The notes beneath the pieces are model-generated. The model did not search any database and had not been told where the DNA came from. It saw nothing but the letters and a program-made list of their open reading frames with translations. Below are positions 1 through 6,671 of a stretch of DNA of 10,100 bases, in pieces. Position 1 is the first letter of the stretch. Each line of letters opens with the position of its first letter. The translations under genes were made by a program, and so were the position numbers. Source of the DNA: CAZOKH01 sp964580315 (lineage in GTDB: Bacteria > Chloroflexota > Anaerolineae > Anaerolineales > Anaerolineaceae); assembly GCA_964580315.1 (NCBI GenBank), contig CAZOKH010000107.1:1-10100 (forward strand), given 5' to 3'.

Positions 1-129
1 AAAGAAAACCCGCCCATTCGGCTATCGATAGGTGTTGCCACCGAATGGGAAGGCTGCACCATGATGGAATTGTTGAACCTGGCGGATAAACGTATGTATG
101 AGGAAAAACGCAGGCGAAAATCCTGCTGA
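1..129 (+). CDS. GGDEF domain protein, C-terminal end (partial)
   Basis: The frame is open from the first base and ends with TGA at 127-129, giving the last 42 residues of a protein that starts outside the window. The fragment reads as the end of a GGDEF (diguanylate cyclase) domain: a beta strand with SIGVAT (residues 9-14 of the fragment), a short variable loop, then a terminal helix with ELLNLADKRMYEEKRR, which matches the family's ending (AD.aMY.AK/eK). GGDEF domains make cyclic di-GMP from two GTP and regulate lifestyle switches. The GGDEF active-site loop, the I-site and any sensor domain lie upstream and cannot be seen, so catalytic competence is unknown. No clear terminator follows; 130-194 shows no gene. 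Confidence 0.8.
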   Translation, partial: KENPPIRLSIGVATEWEGCTMMELLNLADKRMYEEKRRRKSC

Positions 130-194
130 TCCCGCCATTCTCCCCAAAAATCGACCGCAATCGTTTCCCCAAAAAACCTGTGAAAAGATTCTGA

Positions 195-223
195 TTGAAG
201 TTTTGTTCAGGTCTCTCTATAAT
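195..223 (+). promoter_or_regulatory. Sigma70-type promoter of the amidohydrolase gene
   Basis: A perfect -10 box TATAAT lies at 218-223, with TTGAAG at 195-200 as -35 (4 of 6 match to TTGACA) and an exact 17-nt spacer. Transcription would begin near 230 and leave a leader of roughly 50 nt before the ATG at 278. The GGDEF gene ends at 129, so the amidohydrolase has its own transcription start. Confidence 0.7.
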
Positions 224-277
224 GTTAAGCAGGGGTGAAAAACTAGTTCGGTTCTGGTTTCTTTTCGGAGGGTACAC

Positions 278-2062
278 ATGAAACGGTCCCTGTTTTCCCG
301 CAAGATGAGCCGCCGACAATTCCTCGCCACCAGCAGCGGAGTCTTACTGGGCATTCTCAGCGCCTGCACGCGCCGGCGCCGCCTGATTGATTCACTTGCA
401 ACCCAATCTTCGACGAATCCTGCACCAACTGGTGAAACCATCCAGATTCTCTCCACCGAACCAGCCGCACAGGCAGCCGGCACTGCCGACGCCGTAATTA
501 TCAATGGGGACATCTGGAGCATGGATTCGGCAGGCAGTAAATGCCGGGCGCTGGCCATCAAGCAGGGGCGCATTCTGGCAGTGGGTGCCGAGGATGCCAT
601 TCGTCCCCTGGCCAGTTCCACGGCGAATATCATCGACGCCGGAGGCAGGGTGATCACCCCCGGCATGATCGACCCGCACGTCCATTTCCGTCTCATCGGG
701 CTGGACTATGTGTACTACACACCCTTCATGCCGCCGGAGGTGAAAGATGTTGCCAGCCTGCAAAGTGCACTTAAGGAAGTGGTGCGCTCCAAAAAGCCCG
801 GCGAATGGGTCATCGCCTATTACCTGGTGCTTACTGACCAGATGATCCCCGATAAATCGGTGTTGGATGCGGTCTCGCCGGATAACCCGGTATTTCTGAT
901 GCACATCGGCGGTCACTGGGGCACCGCCAACAGCGCTGCCATGAAAATTGCCGGGGTCACATCTGGCACGCCCAGCCCGGTGGGAGGTGTGATTGAAGAA
1001 GACTCCAGCGGTCAGCCCACCGGGGTTTTTTACAATCACCGCGCCATGGACGTGCTGCGTAAAGACGCCCCGCCCGTCACGCAAGACCTGGTCATTCAAT
1101 CCATTCTCAACACCCAACAGCTAATGGCTGCCTGCGGCATAACCAGTTATCACGATAACAATCTGCGCGGGCTTGACCACATTCAAGCCTATCAACAACT
1201 GGCTAAAGAAGGCAAAATCACCCTGCGCCACACCCTTTACCTGACCCTGGAATGGCCGCAGGACATGGATAAAGTGGCGCAAGTGGAACAGTATCGAGAT
1301 GATTTTTCACGTTTTGCAGGGAATAAATTTCTGATTGACGGGCAGACGCCCACCGCCTATTGCCACCAGCCCCACGGCGGCACTCGATGGGATATGCCCA
1401 CCTGGGAACCGCAAATGTTCAAAGACACGGTGCGCACCCTGCACGACATGGGTCTGCAAATTAGCACCCACTGCGTGGGCGACGCCGCCGCTGACCTGGC
1501 GCTGGACGCCTATGAAGCTGCACAGAACGCAAACCCGCGCTCCGATCCACGCCACCGCCTGGAGCATCTCATTTTAACCACTCCTGACGCCACCCATCGC
1601 ATGAAAGACCTGGGGGTCATCGCTAGCGTCAATCCTCATTTTCTTTACGTGGCAGGCGACAGCTATAAGAATATTTTTGGCGAAGACCGCAGTAACCGAA
1701 TCATCGTCACCCGCGAATGGCTGGACGCCGGTGTCCATTTGACCATCGGCTCTGATGCGCCCAGTGTGCCCTTTCACCATCCGCAAGCCACCATGGCGGG
1801 CGGCATTGGACGCTACACCCTGTCCAAACAAATTCTCAACCCCGACCAGTGCCTGACCTTTGCCGAAACCCTGCGCGCCCACACCATTGAAGCCGCCTAC
1901 GCCGCGCACGATGAACACAACCTGGGATCACTCGAACCCGGCAAATTTGCCGACCTGGTCATCTGGAAAGAAGATCCTTCTTCCCTTAGGGTGGGAGAAT
2001 TGGCCCAGACCGAACAGGTGAAAATGACCATGGTCGGCGGCAAAGTGATTTATGAAGGTTAG
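278..2062 (+). CDS. Tat-exported lipoprotein amidohydrolase (amidohydrolase 3 / YtcJ-like)
   Basis: This 594-residue metal-dependent hydrolase belongs to the amidohydrolase_3 (YtcJ-like) group, which cleaves amide, formamide or related C-N bonds; the substrate cannot be read from sequence. The N-terminus has a twin-arginine motif SRRQFL (residues 11-16), a hydrophobic stretch and a lipobox LSAC with Cys30, so the enzyme is probably exported folded by Tat and anchored in the membrane as a lipoprotein. The mature part starts with the small beta-sandwich half (about 70-130). The TIM barrel follows, with likely metal or catalytic residues HVH (H134, H136), THCVGD (H398), RHRLEH (H426, H430) and IGSDAPS (D493). 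The C-terminal LEPGKFADLVIW closes the beta-sandwich, as usual in the family. Length fits the family plus signal. The ATG at 278 has GGAGGG at 267-272, 5 nt upstream. It converges on the mutarotase with only 15 nt between stop codons and no evident terminator. Confidence 0.88.
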   Translation: MKRSLFSRKMSRRQFLATSSGVLLGILSACTRRRRLIDSLATQSSTNPAPTGETIQILSTEPAAQAAGTADAVIINGDIWSMDSAGSKCRALAIKQGRILAVGAEDAIRPLASSTANIIDAGGRVITPGMIDPHVHFRLIGLDYVYYTPFMPPEVKDVASLQSALKEVVRSKKPGEWVIAYYLVLTDQMIPDKSVLDAVSPDNPVFLMHIGGHWGTANSAAMKIAGVTSGTPSPVGGVIEEDSSGQPTGVFYNHRAMDVLRKDAPPVTQDLVIQSILNTQQLMAACGITSYHDNNLRGLDHIQAYQQLAKEGKITLRHTLYLTLEWPQDMDKVAQVEQYRDDFSRFAGNKFLIDGQTPTAYCHQPHGGTRWDMPTWEPQMFKDTVRTLHDMGLQISTHCVGDAAADLALDAYEAAQNANPRSDPRHRLEHLILTTPDATHRMKDLGVIASVNPHFLYVAGDSYKNIFGEDRSNRIIVTREWLDAGVHLTIGSDAPSVPFHHPQATMAGGIGRYTLSKQILNPDQCLTFAETLRAHTIEAAYAAHDEHNLGSLEPGKFADLVIWKEDPSSLRVGELAQTEQVKMTMVGGKVIYEG

Positions 2063-2077
2063 AAAATTCGATGGAAA

Positions 2078-2917
2078 TCAGGCTTCCAGGATTTGCGCCC
2101 CGCGCCAGGTTTCACCGGGCGCCAGTTCCGCCGGTTTGCTCACCTGGGCAGCCTCCACGCAAAGCATGTGCCGGTAGTCGTCCGGCAGCATATCTGGCAG
2201 CGCGGCGCTGCGTTCTGCGCCGGGGTTCCAAACCATCACATCTTTGAACCCTTTCATCTTGATGGACAGCGCATGAGGAGGTTCACATAAGATCAGGGGT
2301 TGTTTTACATCAAAATACAGGCGTTCCATCTCGCCCTGAATTCGCAAATCGCGTTCCATTTGCACAAACTTTTGCCGTCCCAGCACATTATCCTGGTAAG
2401 TCATATCCGCCAGGCCTTCCAGGGTAGCCCGGTCAATATTCATAACCCGCAAATAAGTGTGCAGCGCCCCGGTAAAGCTGAACGGCTGGTTTCCGGTGTT
2501 GGTCACACTCAATTCCATTTTCAACACAGCTCCGCCGATGGTCACCATCAGGCTGGCTGAAAAATTCACCGGCCAGATGGCGCGCGTGGCTTCGTTATCA
2601 TGCAAACACAATTCAGCGCAATTGTCTTCCGCGCGCACCACCTCCCAGTTCATGCGGCGCGCAAACCCGTGCCGCGGCAGAGGCCCTTCGGCAGCAAACT
2701 GGGGAAAAATCACCGGCACACCCCCGCGGATGGATGAAGTGGAACTGAATTCTGACATGCGGCTGAGAAACAGGCGCTCGTCACCCCCGGCCGGAATCCA
2801 GGAAGTGACATGCCCGCCGTGCAGGTAAATATCAGCCTGCGCGCCATCGGCAGCTTTTAGATTCGCCTTCAACAATCCGCCGTTACCCGGGCCAAGAGCA
2901 GCAACCGTCGAATTCAT
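2078..2917 (-). CDS. D-hexose-6-phosphate mutarotase-like epimerase (YeaD family)
   Basis: A 279-residue cytoplasmic enzyme of the galactose-mutarotase superfamily, closest by motif to the YeaD/D-hexose-6-phosphate mutarotase group, which interconverts alpha and beta anomers of hexose 6-phosphates. Visible motifs in order: GGHVTSW (34-40), IRGGVPVIFPQF (63-74), HGFAR (83-87) with the first catalytic His83, ALHTYLRV with His153, VWNP (229-232), and MLCVEAAQV with Glu255 as the likely general base. Length is normal for the family. The frame is open upstream to an ATG at 2992, but I place the start at 2917 because GGAGG (2928-2924) lies 6 nt upstream; the adjacent ATG at 2920 would have only 3 nt. 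Paralogues acting on free aldoses share much of this fold, so the phosphorylated substrate is inferred from family, not shown. There is no signal peptide. Confidence 0.87.
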   Translation of the reverse strand: MNSTVAALGPGNGGLLKANLKAADGAQADIYLHGGHVTSWIPAGGDERLFLSRMSEFSSTSSIRGGVPVIFPQFAAEGPLPRHGFARRMNWEVVRAEDNCAELCLHDNEATRAIWPVNFSASLMVTIGGAVLKMELSVTNTGNQPFSFTGALHTYLRVMNIDRATLEGLADMTYQDNVLGRQKFVQMERDLRIQGEMERLYFDVKQPLILCEPPHALSIKMKGFKDVMVWNPGAERSAALPDMLPDDYRHMLCVEAAQVSKPAELAPGETWRGAQILEA

Positions 2918-3024
2918 CATCCACCTCCGTAAGAAATATAAGATTTCCGATGTATTTATGTTACTACCAGACAGGTCTATTTTGGTTAACAAAAAATCCT
3001 GATCGCATCCTTTTTACAATCCAC

Positions 3025-3030
3025 TATAAT
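3025..3030 (+). promoter_or_regulatory. -10 box upstream of the zinc-ribbon membrane protein gene
   Basis: A perfect TATAAT at 3025-3030 fits the pattern upstream of the amidohydrolase and serC genes (CTATAAT context). The -35 region at the expected place (3002-3007, ATCGCA) is weak. With this -10 box, transcription would begin near 3037, which is downstream of the ATG at 3033 and therefore argues for the ATG at 3069 as the real start. Confidence 0.55.
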
Positions 3031-3068
3031 AGATGTCATTCAAATCATTTCTAAAGGATGCAAAATTC

Positions 3069-3503
3069 ATGGGCAAAAACAAACACAACAAAGAGAAAGA
3101 ATTGACCGGGCCCTGGCGCAACATTCACGGCGCCGTGTGGTTGATTGGACTGGCCATCCTGGCCTGGAAAGGCTGGTGGTTCCCGGGTATCCTGGTGCTG
3201 GTGGCAATCAGCATGGTGCTAGAAGCCGTCCTCATGGCCGTGGTTCCCGGCGCCTATCAAAACGAAGAATCGGAAGCCGATGAGGATGAAGACAGAGAGA
3301 AAGTTGTTTCACGCTCTGCCCCGGCGCCAGCGGCTGCACCCGCCGCCGCACCCGCTGTGGACGGGCACCCCTACGACCGTCTGCCCATCACCTGCCCCAA
3401 ATGCGGCGGCCCCGTGCGCGGCAACGAGGTGAAATGGACCGGCCCAAATTCAGCCGATTGCCCCTTCTGCGGCGCCAACCTGCCCCTGCGCCCCAAAGAA
3501 TAA
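3069..3503 (+). CDS. Small membrane protein with two transmembrane helices and C-terminal zinc ribbon
   Basis: A 144-residue protein of unknown function. A basic N-terminus (residues 3-10, Lys-rich) leads into two closely spaced hydrophobic segments (about 19-33 and 38-59, the hairpin turn marked by KGWWFPG), then an acidic stretch (66-77), an Ala/Pro-rich flexible linker (84-97) and a zinc-ribbon motif CPKC (C109, C112) and CPFC (C131, C134). The ribbon probably sits in the cytoplasm, since both ends of a helical hairpin lie on the same side and the N-terminus is basic. Such ribbons often bind protein or nucleic acid, but nothing here fixes a partner. The frame extends to an ATG at 3033, but the TATAAT at 3025-3030 makes that start unlikely; AAAGGA at 3053-3058 serves ATG 3069 with a rather long 10-nt spacing. 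Confidence 0.75.
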   Translation: MGKNKHNKEKELTGPWRNIHGAVWLIGLAILAWKGWWFPGILVLVAISMVLEAVLMAVVPGAYQNEESEADEDEDREKVVSRSAPAPAAAPAAAPAVDGHPYDRLPITCPKCGGPVRGNEVKWTGPNSADCPFCGANLPLRPKE

Positions 3504-3513
3504 AAGTTGCATA

Positions 3514-3542
3514 TTGTCTGACAACTAACAACGGACTATAAT
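3514..3542 (+). promoter_or_regulatory. Sigma70-type promoter of serC
   Basis: TTGTCT at 3514-3519 (4 of 6 match to the -35 consensus), a 17-nt spacer, and a perfect TATAAT at 3537-3542. Transcription would start near 3549, leaving a leader of about 90 nt before the serC ATG. The leader holds a small hairpin, CCGGC (3580-3584) with GCCGG (3594-3598) and a 9-nt loop. It does not match a riboswitch that I recognise. Confidence 0.65.
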
Positions 3543-3639
3543 AAGGATACGCTTTCCAAAAACAATTTTTCTGGGGGAACCGGCCTGTTCAATGCCGGCT
3601 TTAAACCGATTACCTCAATTTTGAAGGGAGCCAGTAAAA

Positions 3640-4737
3640 ATGAGTCCTGTAAAACGTGTCCACAACTTCAATGCCGGTCCGTCCATTTTGCCGCTTGCCG
3701 TGCTGGAGAAAGCCCAGGCTGAACTGCTCGATTACCAGGGATGCGGCATGTCGGTGATGGAGATCAGCCACCGCTCCAAAGAATTTGAAGCCATCATCCA
3801 GACTGCCGAAGCGGACCTTCGTGAGTTGATGGGGATTCCCGCCAATTACAAGGTGATGTTCCTGCAAGGCGGCGCCAGCCTGCAATTTGCCATGCTGCCC
3901 ATGAACCTGCGCCCCGCCGGCGCCTCGGCTGATTACATCGTCACCGGCTCGTGGAGCAAGATTGCCTCGAAAGAAGCCGCCAAACTGGGCCCCACCCACC
4001 TGGCGTTCAACGGAGAAGCTGACAACTACAGCCGCCTGCCCACCGCCAGCGACTATGATTTTGACCCCAAAGCCGCCTATTTGCATTTTTGCCACAATGA
4101 GACCATTCACGGCGTCGAGTTCAAGAGCGAACCGGTACCGCCGCAGGGCGTTGAACTGGTGTGCGACGTGTCGTCCGACTTCCTCAGCCAGCCCATTGAC
4201 GTGTCCAAATACGCCTTCATTTATGCCGGTGCGCAAAAGAACGCCGGCCCGGCGGGTGTGACTGTGGTCATCGTGCGCGAAGACATGCTGGCGCGCGTGC
4301 CCGAAAAAATGCCCGTGATGTTGGATTATAAGCTGCTGGCCGAAAGCGGATCACTGCACAACACCCCGCCCTGCTACGGCATCTATATGGTGGGCCTGGT
4401 GTTGAAATGGCTCAAAGACCTGGGCGGTCTGCCGGCCATTCACAAGATCAACCAGCAAAAAGCCAGCCTGGTTTACGATGCCATTGATAACAGCGGCGGC
4501 TTCTACCGCGGACACGCCGTCAAAGAGTCCCGTTCCATTATGAACGTGCCCTTCCGCATGCCAAACGAGGAATTGGAAGCCCAGTTTGTCTCCGAGTCGA
4601 AGAAAGCCGACATGATTGGCCTGAAAGGCCACCGCTCGGTGGGCGGCCTGCGCGCCTCGCTCTACAACGCCCTGCCGGTTGAATCAGCCAAAGCCCTGGC
4701 CGACTTCATGGTCGAGTTCCAGCGCAAGAACGGGTAA
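3640..4737 (+). CDS. serC: Phosphoserine aminotransferase
   Basis: A 365-residue PLP enzyme of aminotransferase class V. It transfers the amino group from glutamate to 3-phosphohydroxypyruvate, making phosphoserine in the serine pathway; in many bacteria it also acts on the 4-phosphoerythronate branch of PLP synthesis. The N-terminal NFNAGPS (9-15) and MSVMEISHRSKEF are family hallmarks. GGASLQF binds the cofactor phosphate region, followed by TGSWS, CHNETIHGVEF (151-161), DVSSDFLS (from D176), and the Schiff-base lysine in GAQKNAGP (Lys200). The C-terminal GHRSVGGLRASLYNA (H331, R332, R338) contacts the substrate phosphate. Length is typical, so the gene is intact. The start is supported by GAAGGGAG (3623-3630), 9 nt upstream. 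It has its own promoter and a strong downstream terminator, so it is probably monocistronic; no serA or serB is visible. Confidence 0.97.
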   Translation: MSPVKRVHNFNAGPSILPLAVLEKAQAELLDYQGCGMSVMEISHRSKEFEAIIQTAEADLRELMGIPANYKVMFLQGGASLQFAMLPMNLRPAGASADYIVTGSWSKIASKEAAKLGPTHLAFNGEADNYSRLPTASDYDFDPKAAYLHFCHNETIHGVEFKSEPVPPQGVELVCDVSSDFLSQPIDVSKYAFIYAGAQKNAGPAGVTVVIVREDMLARVPEKMPVMLDYKLLAESGSLHNTPPCYGIYMVGLVLKWLKDLGGLPAIHKINQQKASLVYDAIDNSGGFYRGHAVKESRSIMNVPFRMPNEELEAQFVSESKKADMIGLKGHRSVGGLRASLYNALPVESAKALADFMVEFQRKNG

Positions 4738-4746
4738 ATAAAAATA

Positions 4747-4803
4747 CGCGACTGATGTCGCGACTACAAAGAATCGAAAATCGTAGTAACGGCGTCAGCC
4801 GTT
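4747..4803. repeat. REP/BIME-like inverted pair of GTAG hairpins
   Basis: Two related hairpin modules face each other just after the serC stop. The minus-strand module reads GTAGT (4767-4763), then stem CGCGAC, loop ATCA, stem GTCGCG (4762-4747). The plus-strand module reads GTAGT (4783-4787), then stem AACGGC, loop GTCA, stem GCCGTT (4788-4803). Both stems are perfect 6-bp helices, and the two modules align through GTAGT, the stem and the loop (RTCA). A GTAG tetranucleotide at the foot of a hairpin, in inverted pairs, is the known signature of REP elements mobilised by RAYT (IS200/IS605-like) transposases. No RAYT gene is in the window, so the assignment rests on form alone. Confidence 0.55.
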
Positions 4804-4805
4804 TC

Positions 4806-4845
4806 AACAACAACGGGAGCGGATATCACCGCTCCCGTTGTTGTT
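4806..4845. terminator. Bidirectional intrinsic terminator between serC and the beta-helix gene
   Basis: A perfect 17-bp inverted repeat (4806-4822 with 4829-4845; left arm AACAACAACGGGAGCGG) encloses a 6-nt loop ATATCA. The A-rich left edge and T-rich right edge (GTTGTTGTTTCTT) give U-rich 3' flanks on both strands. It lies between the convergent serC (+) and beta-helix (-) genes, where one terminator can serve both. Confidence 0.85.
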
Positions 4846-4849
4846 TCTT

Positions 4850-4868
4850 GCGGTGTTACTCACACCGC
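4850..4868. repeat. Small hairpin after the beta-helix stop codon
   Basis: GCGGTGT (4850-4856) pairs perfectly with ACACCGC (4862-4868) around a 5-nt loop. It lies 10 nt past the minus-strand stop codon and before the stronger terminator stem. It has no U-tract of its own, so it may protect the transcript's 3' end or act with the following terminator. Confidence 0.5.
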
Positions 4869-4878
4869 TGATCCCAAT

Positions 4879-6516
4879 TTAGTTTTTATGAAACCCTCCT
4901 GAGGTATTGCCCCAATATACATTGCCTTTATCGGTAAAGATGACCGGCAGGGCATCCTCCTCATATTCCAACCCATAATCGCCGTTGCACATGAACACAC
5001 TGGACTGCACCAGCAGGGCATTGCCGTTGGTGTCCAGCGCCGCCCCGCTGCCGCCGTTGAGCCAGGCGCGAACGCCGTTCAGGGTCAATTTGCCCTGCGT
5101 GTTGATGTTCAAACCATCCAGCAGGTTTTCCATCACCGTGATGCCCTTAAGCGTCACCGCTTTGCCGGCGCCCTGCGCAATGATATCAATGCCGAACTGA
5201 CCGTTATTGGATGCTTCCAGGTTAGTCAGGCTGAGGATGCCGTTGGTTTCCACATGTAAACCATGCCATCCGTTGTCATTCGCCAGGTTATTTCCTGACA
5301 GGGTAATGGATCCGTTGTTATACAGGTCAAACCCATCCGTTCCATTCAGGCTGCCGTCAACATTACTAACAATGATATTTCCATTGGTTGATACATACAA
5401 TCCGCTCAACGAGTTATCATCAAACGTGCCGCTCTTGAAGGTTACATTTCCTCCGGCAACCACAGCCACGCCATCCACCCAGAACATCATATCCGGGCTG
5501 TCCGGATTGGGAGTGTTTTCTCCCTCCAGGGATATGCGGTACATGCCGTCGGTGCCGTCATTGTTGTTCACCAGCACATAATACCAGCCGCTGGTTCCTG
5601 GCGTGAAATTGATGGGTTGACCGAAATCGATCCGCGTTTCCGGGTCGCTCTCGGCGTAAAGGTTCATCATCGGCACAAAGGTAGAGATATTAGGGGAAAC
5701 GTTGACCCCACTTCCCAGCATATTGATGGTGTAAGCCGTTCCGGCTTCCAGGTAAAACGACCAGCGGTCATCGCCCTGTTCGGTATTGTACCAGTCCTGT
5801 GCCGTTTGCCCGTCCTCCAGCCAGCCCTGCTTGCAGTGATTATTGTTGGCTGTGATGTTGCTCAGGGTGACCGATCCATTGGTCAGGATGAGCACACCCG
5901 AGTTGTTGTTCCCGTTGGCCGTGACAGTTTTCAGGGTAACACTGGCAGTTGAACCGTTGTAATTATTTTCCAGGAAAACACCCTCATTGCCAGTATTATC
6001 CAGAGCAGTGCCATTGGTCAAACTGATGACGCCTTTCGAATAAACCTCAATGCCGCGCGACCAGTTGTCATTGGACATGATATTGGTCAGGGTAACCTTT
6101 CCAGTTCCACCGCATATGCCAGTGCCATCATCATACAGGCAGTTGTCGGCAAACACGCCGCTGAGATGATTGGTGTCTGCGCTGATATTGGTAAGGGTAA
6201 TATTTCCCTTGGAATACACAAACAATCCGTGCCAATCGTTTCCAGAAACTTCGCAATCACTGACCAGCACAGTTTTGGGAGTGGCAGACTCATAATTCCC
6301 AAATACGATGCCTCCTCCCTGATTCTGATTATCTTTAGCTTCACTATTCTTAATACTGATATTACCGAATGACCGCATACTCAATCCGTTGAATCGCACA
6401 TCATGCTCATCTTCACTGTCTACGCCGGGGTCATAGGACCCGTTTGTGCCGTTTCCGTTGAATTCATTGCGCAAAATACCGCTCACGCCGATGGTAATGT
6501 TCGCGCTTGATCCGGG
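4879..6516 (-). CDS. Giant secreted beta-helix protein, C-terminal part (continues across the N gap)
   Basis: This is the second part of the protein that begins at 9392. Read in frame from the gap edge (first codon at 6516-6514, Pro) it gives 545 residues and ends in TAA (4881-4879). When the duplicated 55 bases are collapsed these are residues 908-1452. The sequence is a series of beta-helix turns of about 20-25 residues (patterns like SKGNITLTNISADTN and NGSITLSGNNL). About 100 residues at roughly 1138-1240 (5832-5517) break the pattern and resemble a PPC (bacterial pre-peptidase C-terminal) domain: DRWSFYLEAGTAYTI, MNLYAES, then GTSGWYYVLVNN and MYRISLEG. A CLYDDGTGIC loop (C1033, C1042) repeats one in the first part. 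There is no LPXTG, transmembrane or S-layer anchor at the end. A GTG at 6486 could be called as a start, but the frame continues upstream without a break. Confidence 0.85.
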   Translation of the reverse strand, partial: PGSSANITIGVSGILRNEFNGNGTNGSYDPGVDSEDEHDVRFNGLSMRSFGNISIKNSEAKDNQNQGGGIVFGNYESATPKTVLVSDCEVSGNDWHGLFVYSKGNITLTNISADTNHLSGVFADNCLYDDGTGICGGTGKVTLTNIMSNDNWSRGIEVYSKGVISLTNGTALDNTGNEGVFLENNYNGSTASVTLKTVTANGNNNSGVLILTNGSVTLSNITANNNHCKQGWLEDGQTAQDWYNTEQGDDRWSFYLEAGTAYTINMLGSGVNVSPNISTFVPMMNLYAESDPETRIDFGQPINFTPGTSGWYYVLVNNNDGTDGMYRISLEGENTPNPDSPDMMFWVDGVAVVAGGNVTFKSGTFDDNSLSGLYVSTNGNIIVSNVDGSLNGTDGFDLYNNGSITLSGNNLANDNGWHGLHVETNGILSLTNLEASNNGQFGIDIIAQGAGKAVTLKGITVMENLLDGLNINTQGKLTLNGVRAWLNGGSGAALDTNGNALLVQSSVFMCNGDYGLEYEEDALPVIFTDKGNVYWGNTSGGFHKN

Positions 6517-6671
6517 NNNNNNNNNNNNNNNNNNNNNNNNNNNNNNNNNNNNNNNNNNNNNNNNNNNNNNNNNNNNNNNNNNNNNNNNNNNNNNNNNNNN
6601 NNNNNNNNNNNNNNNNATTCATTGCGCAAAATACCGCTCACGCCGATGGTAATGTTCGCGCTTGATCCGGG
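6462..6671. repeat. Identical 55-bp flanks of the N gap (unmerged contig overlap)
   Basis: Bases 6462-6516 and 6617-6671 are identical over all 55 positions, and each copy abuts the N run exactly. That is the signature of two contigs that share a k-mer-sized end and were scaffolded without merging. Removing 155 bases (one copy plus the N run) leaves the reading frame on both sides in register. Confidence 0.9.
6517..6616. other. Assembly gap, 100 N
   Basis: Exactly 100 ambiguous bases, the customary placeholder for a gap of unknown size. It lies inside the beta-helix gene. Its identical flanks suggest that no sequence is really missing. Confidence 0.99.

Noticed and set aside
217..1117. Minus-strand open frames of 159 and 241 codons opposite the amidohydrolase.
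   Set aside because: They overlap the well-supported amidohydrolase in antisense, have no recognisable domains and are typical GC-rich shadows.
2918..2992. Upstream extension of the mutarotase to an ATG at 2992.
   Set aside because: The extra 25 residues do not resemble the family, and a strong GGAGG precedes the internal ATG at 2917.
3033..3068. Upstream ATG at 3033 for the zinc-ribbon membrane protein.
   Set aside because: It lies 3 bases after a perfect -10 box, before the expected transcript start, and has no ribosome site.
3543..3639. A riboswitch or attenuator in the serC leader.
   Set aside because: Only a 5-bp hairpin is visible, with no U-tract, leader peptide or known riboswitch core.
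4879..6486. A separate beta-helix gene starting at the GTG at 6486.
   Set aside because: The frame runs on upstream into the duplicated 55 bases in the same register as the larger gene, and there is no ribosome site before the GTG.
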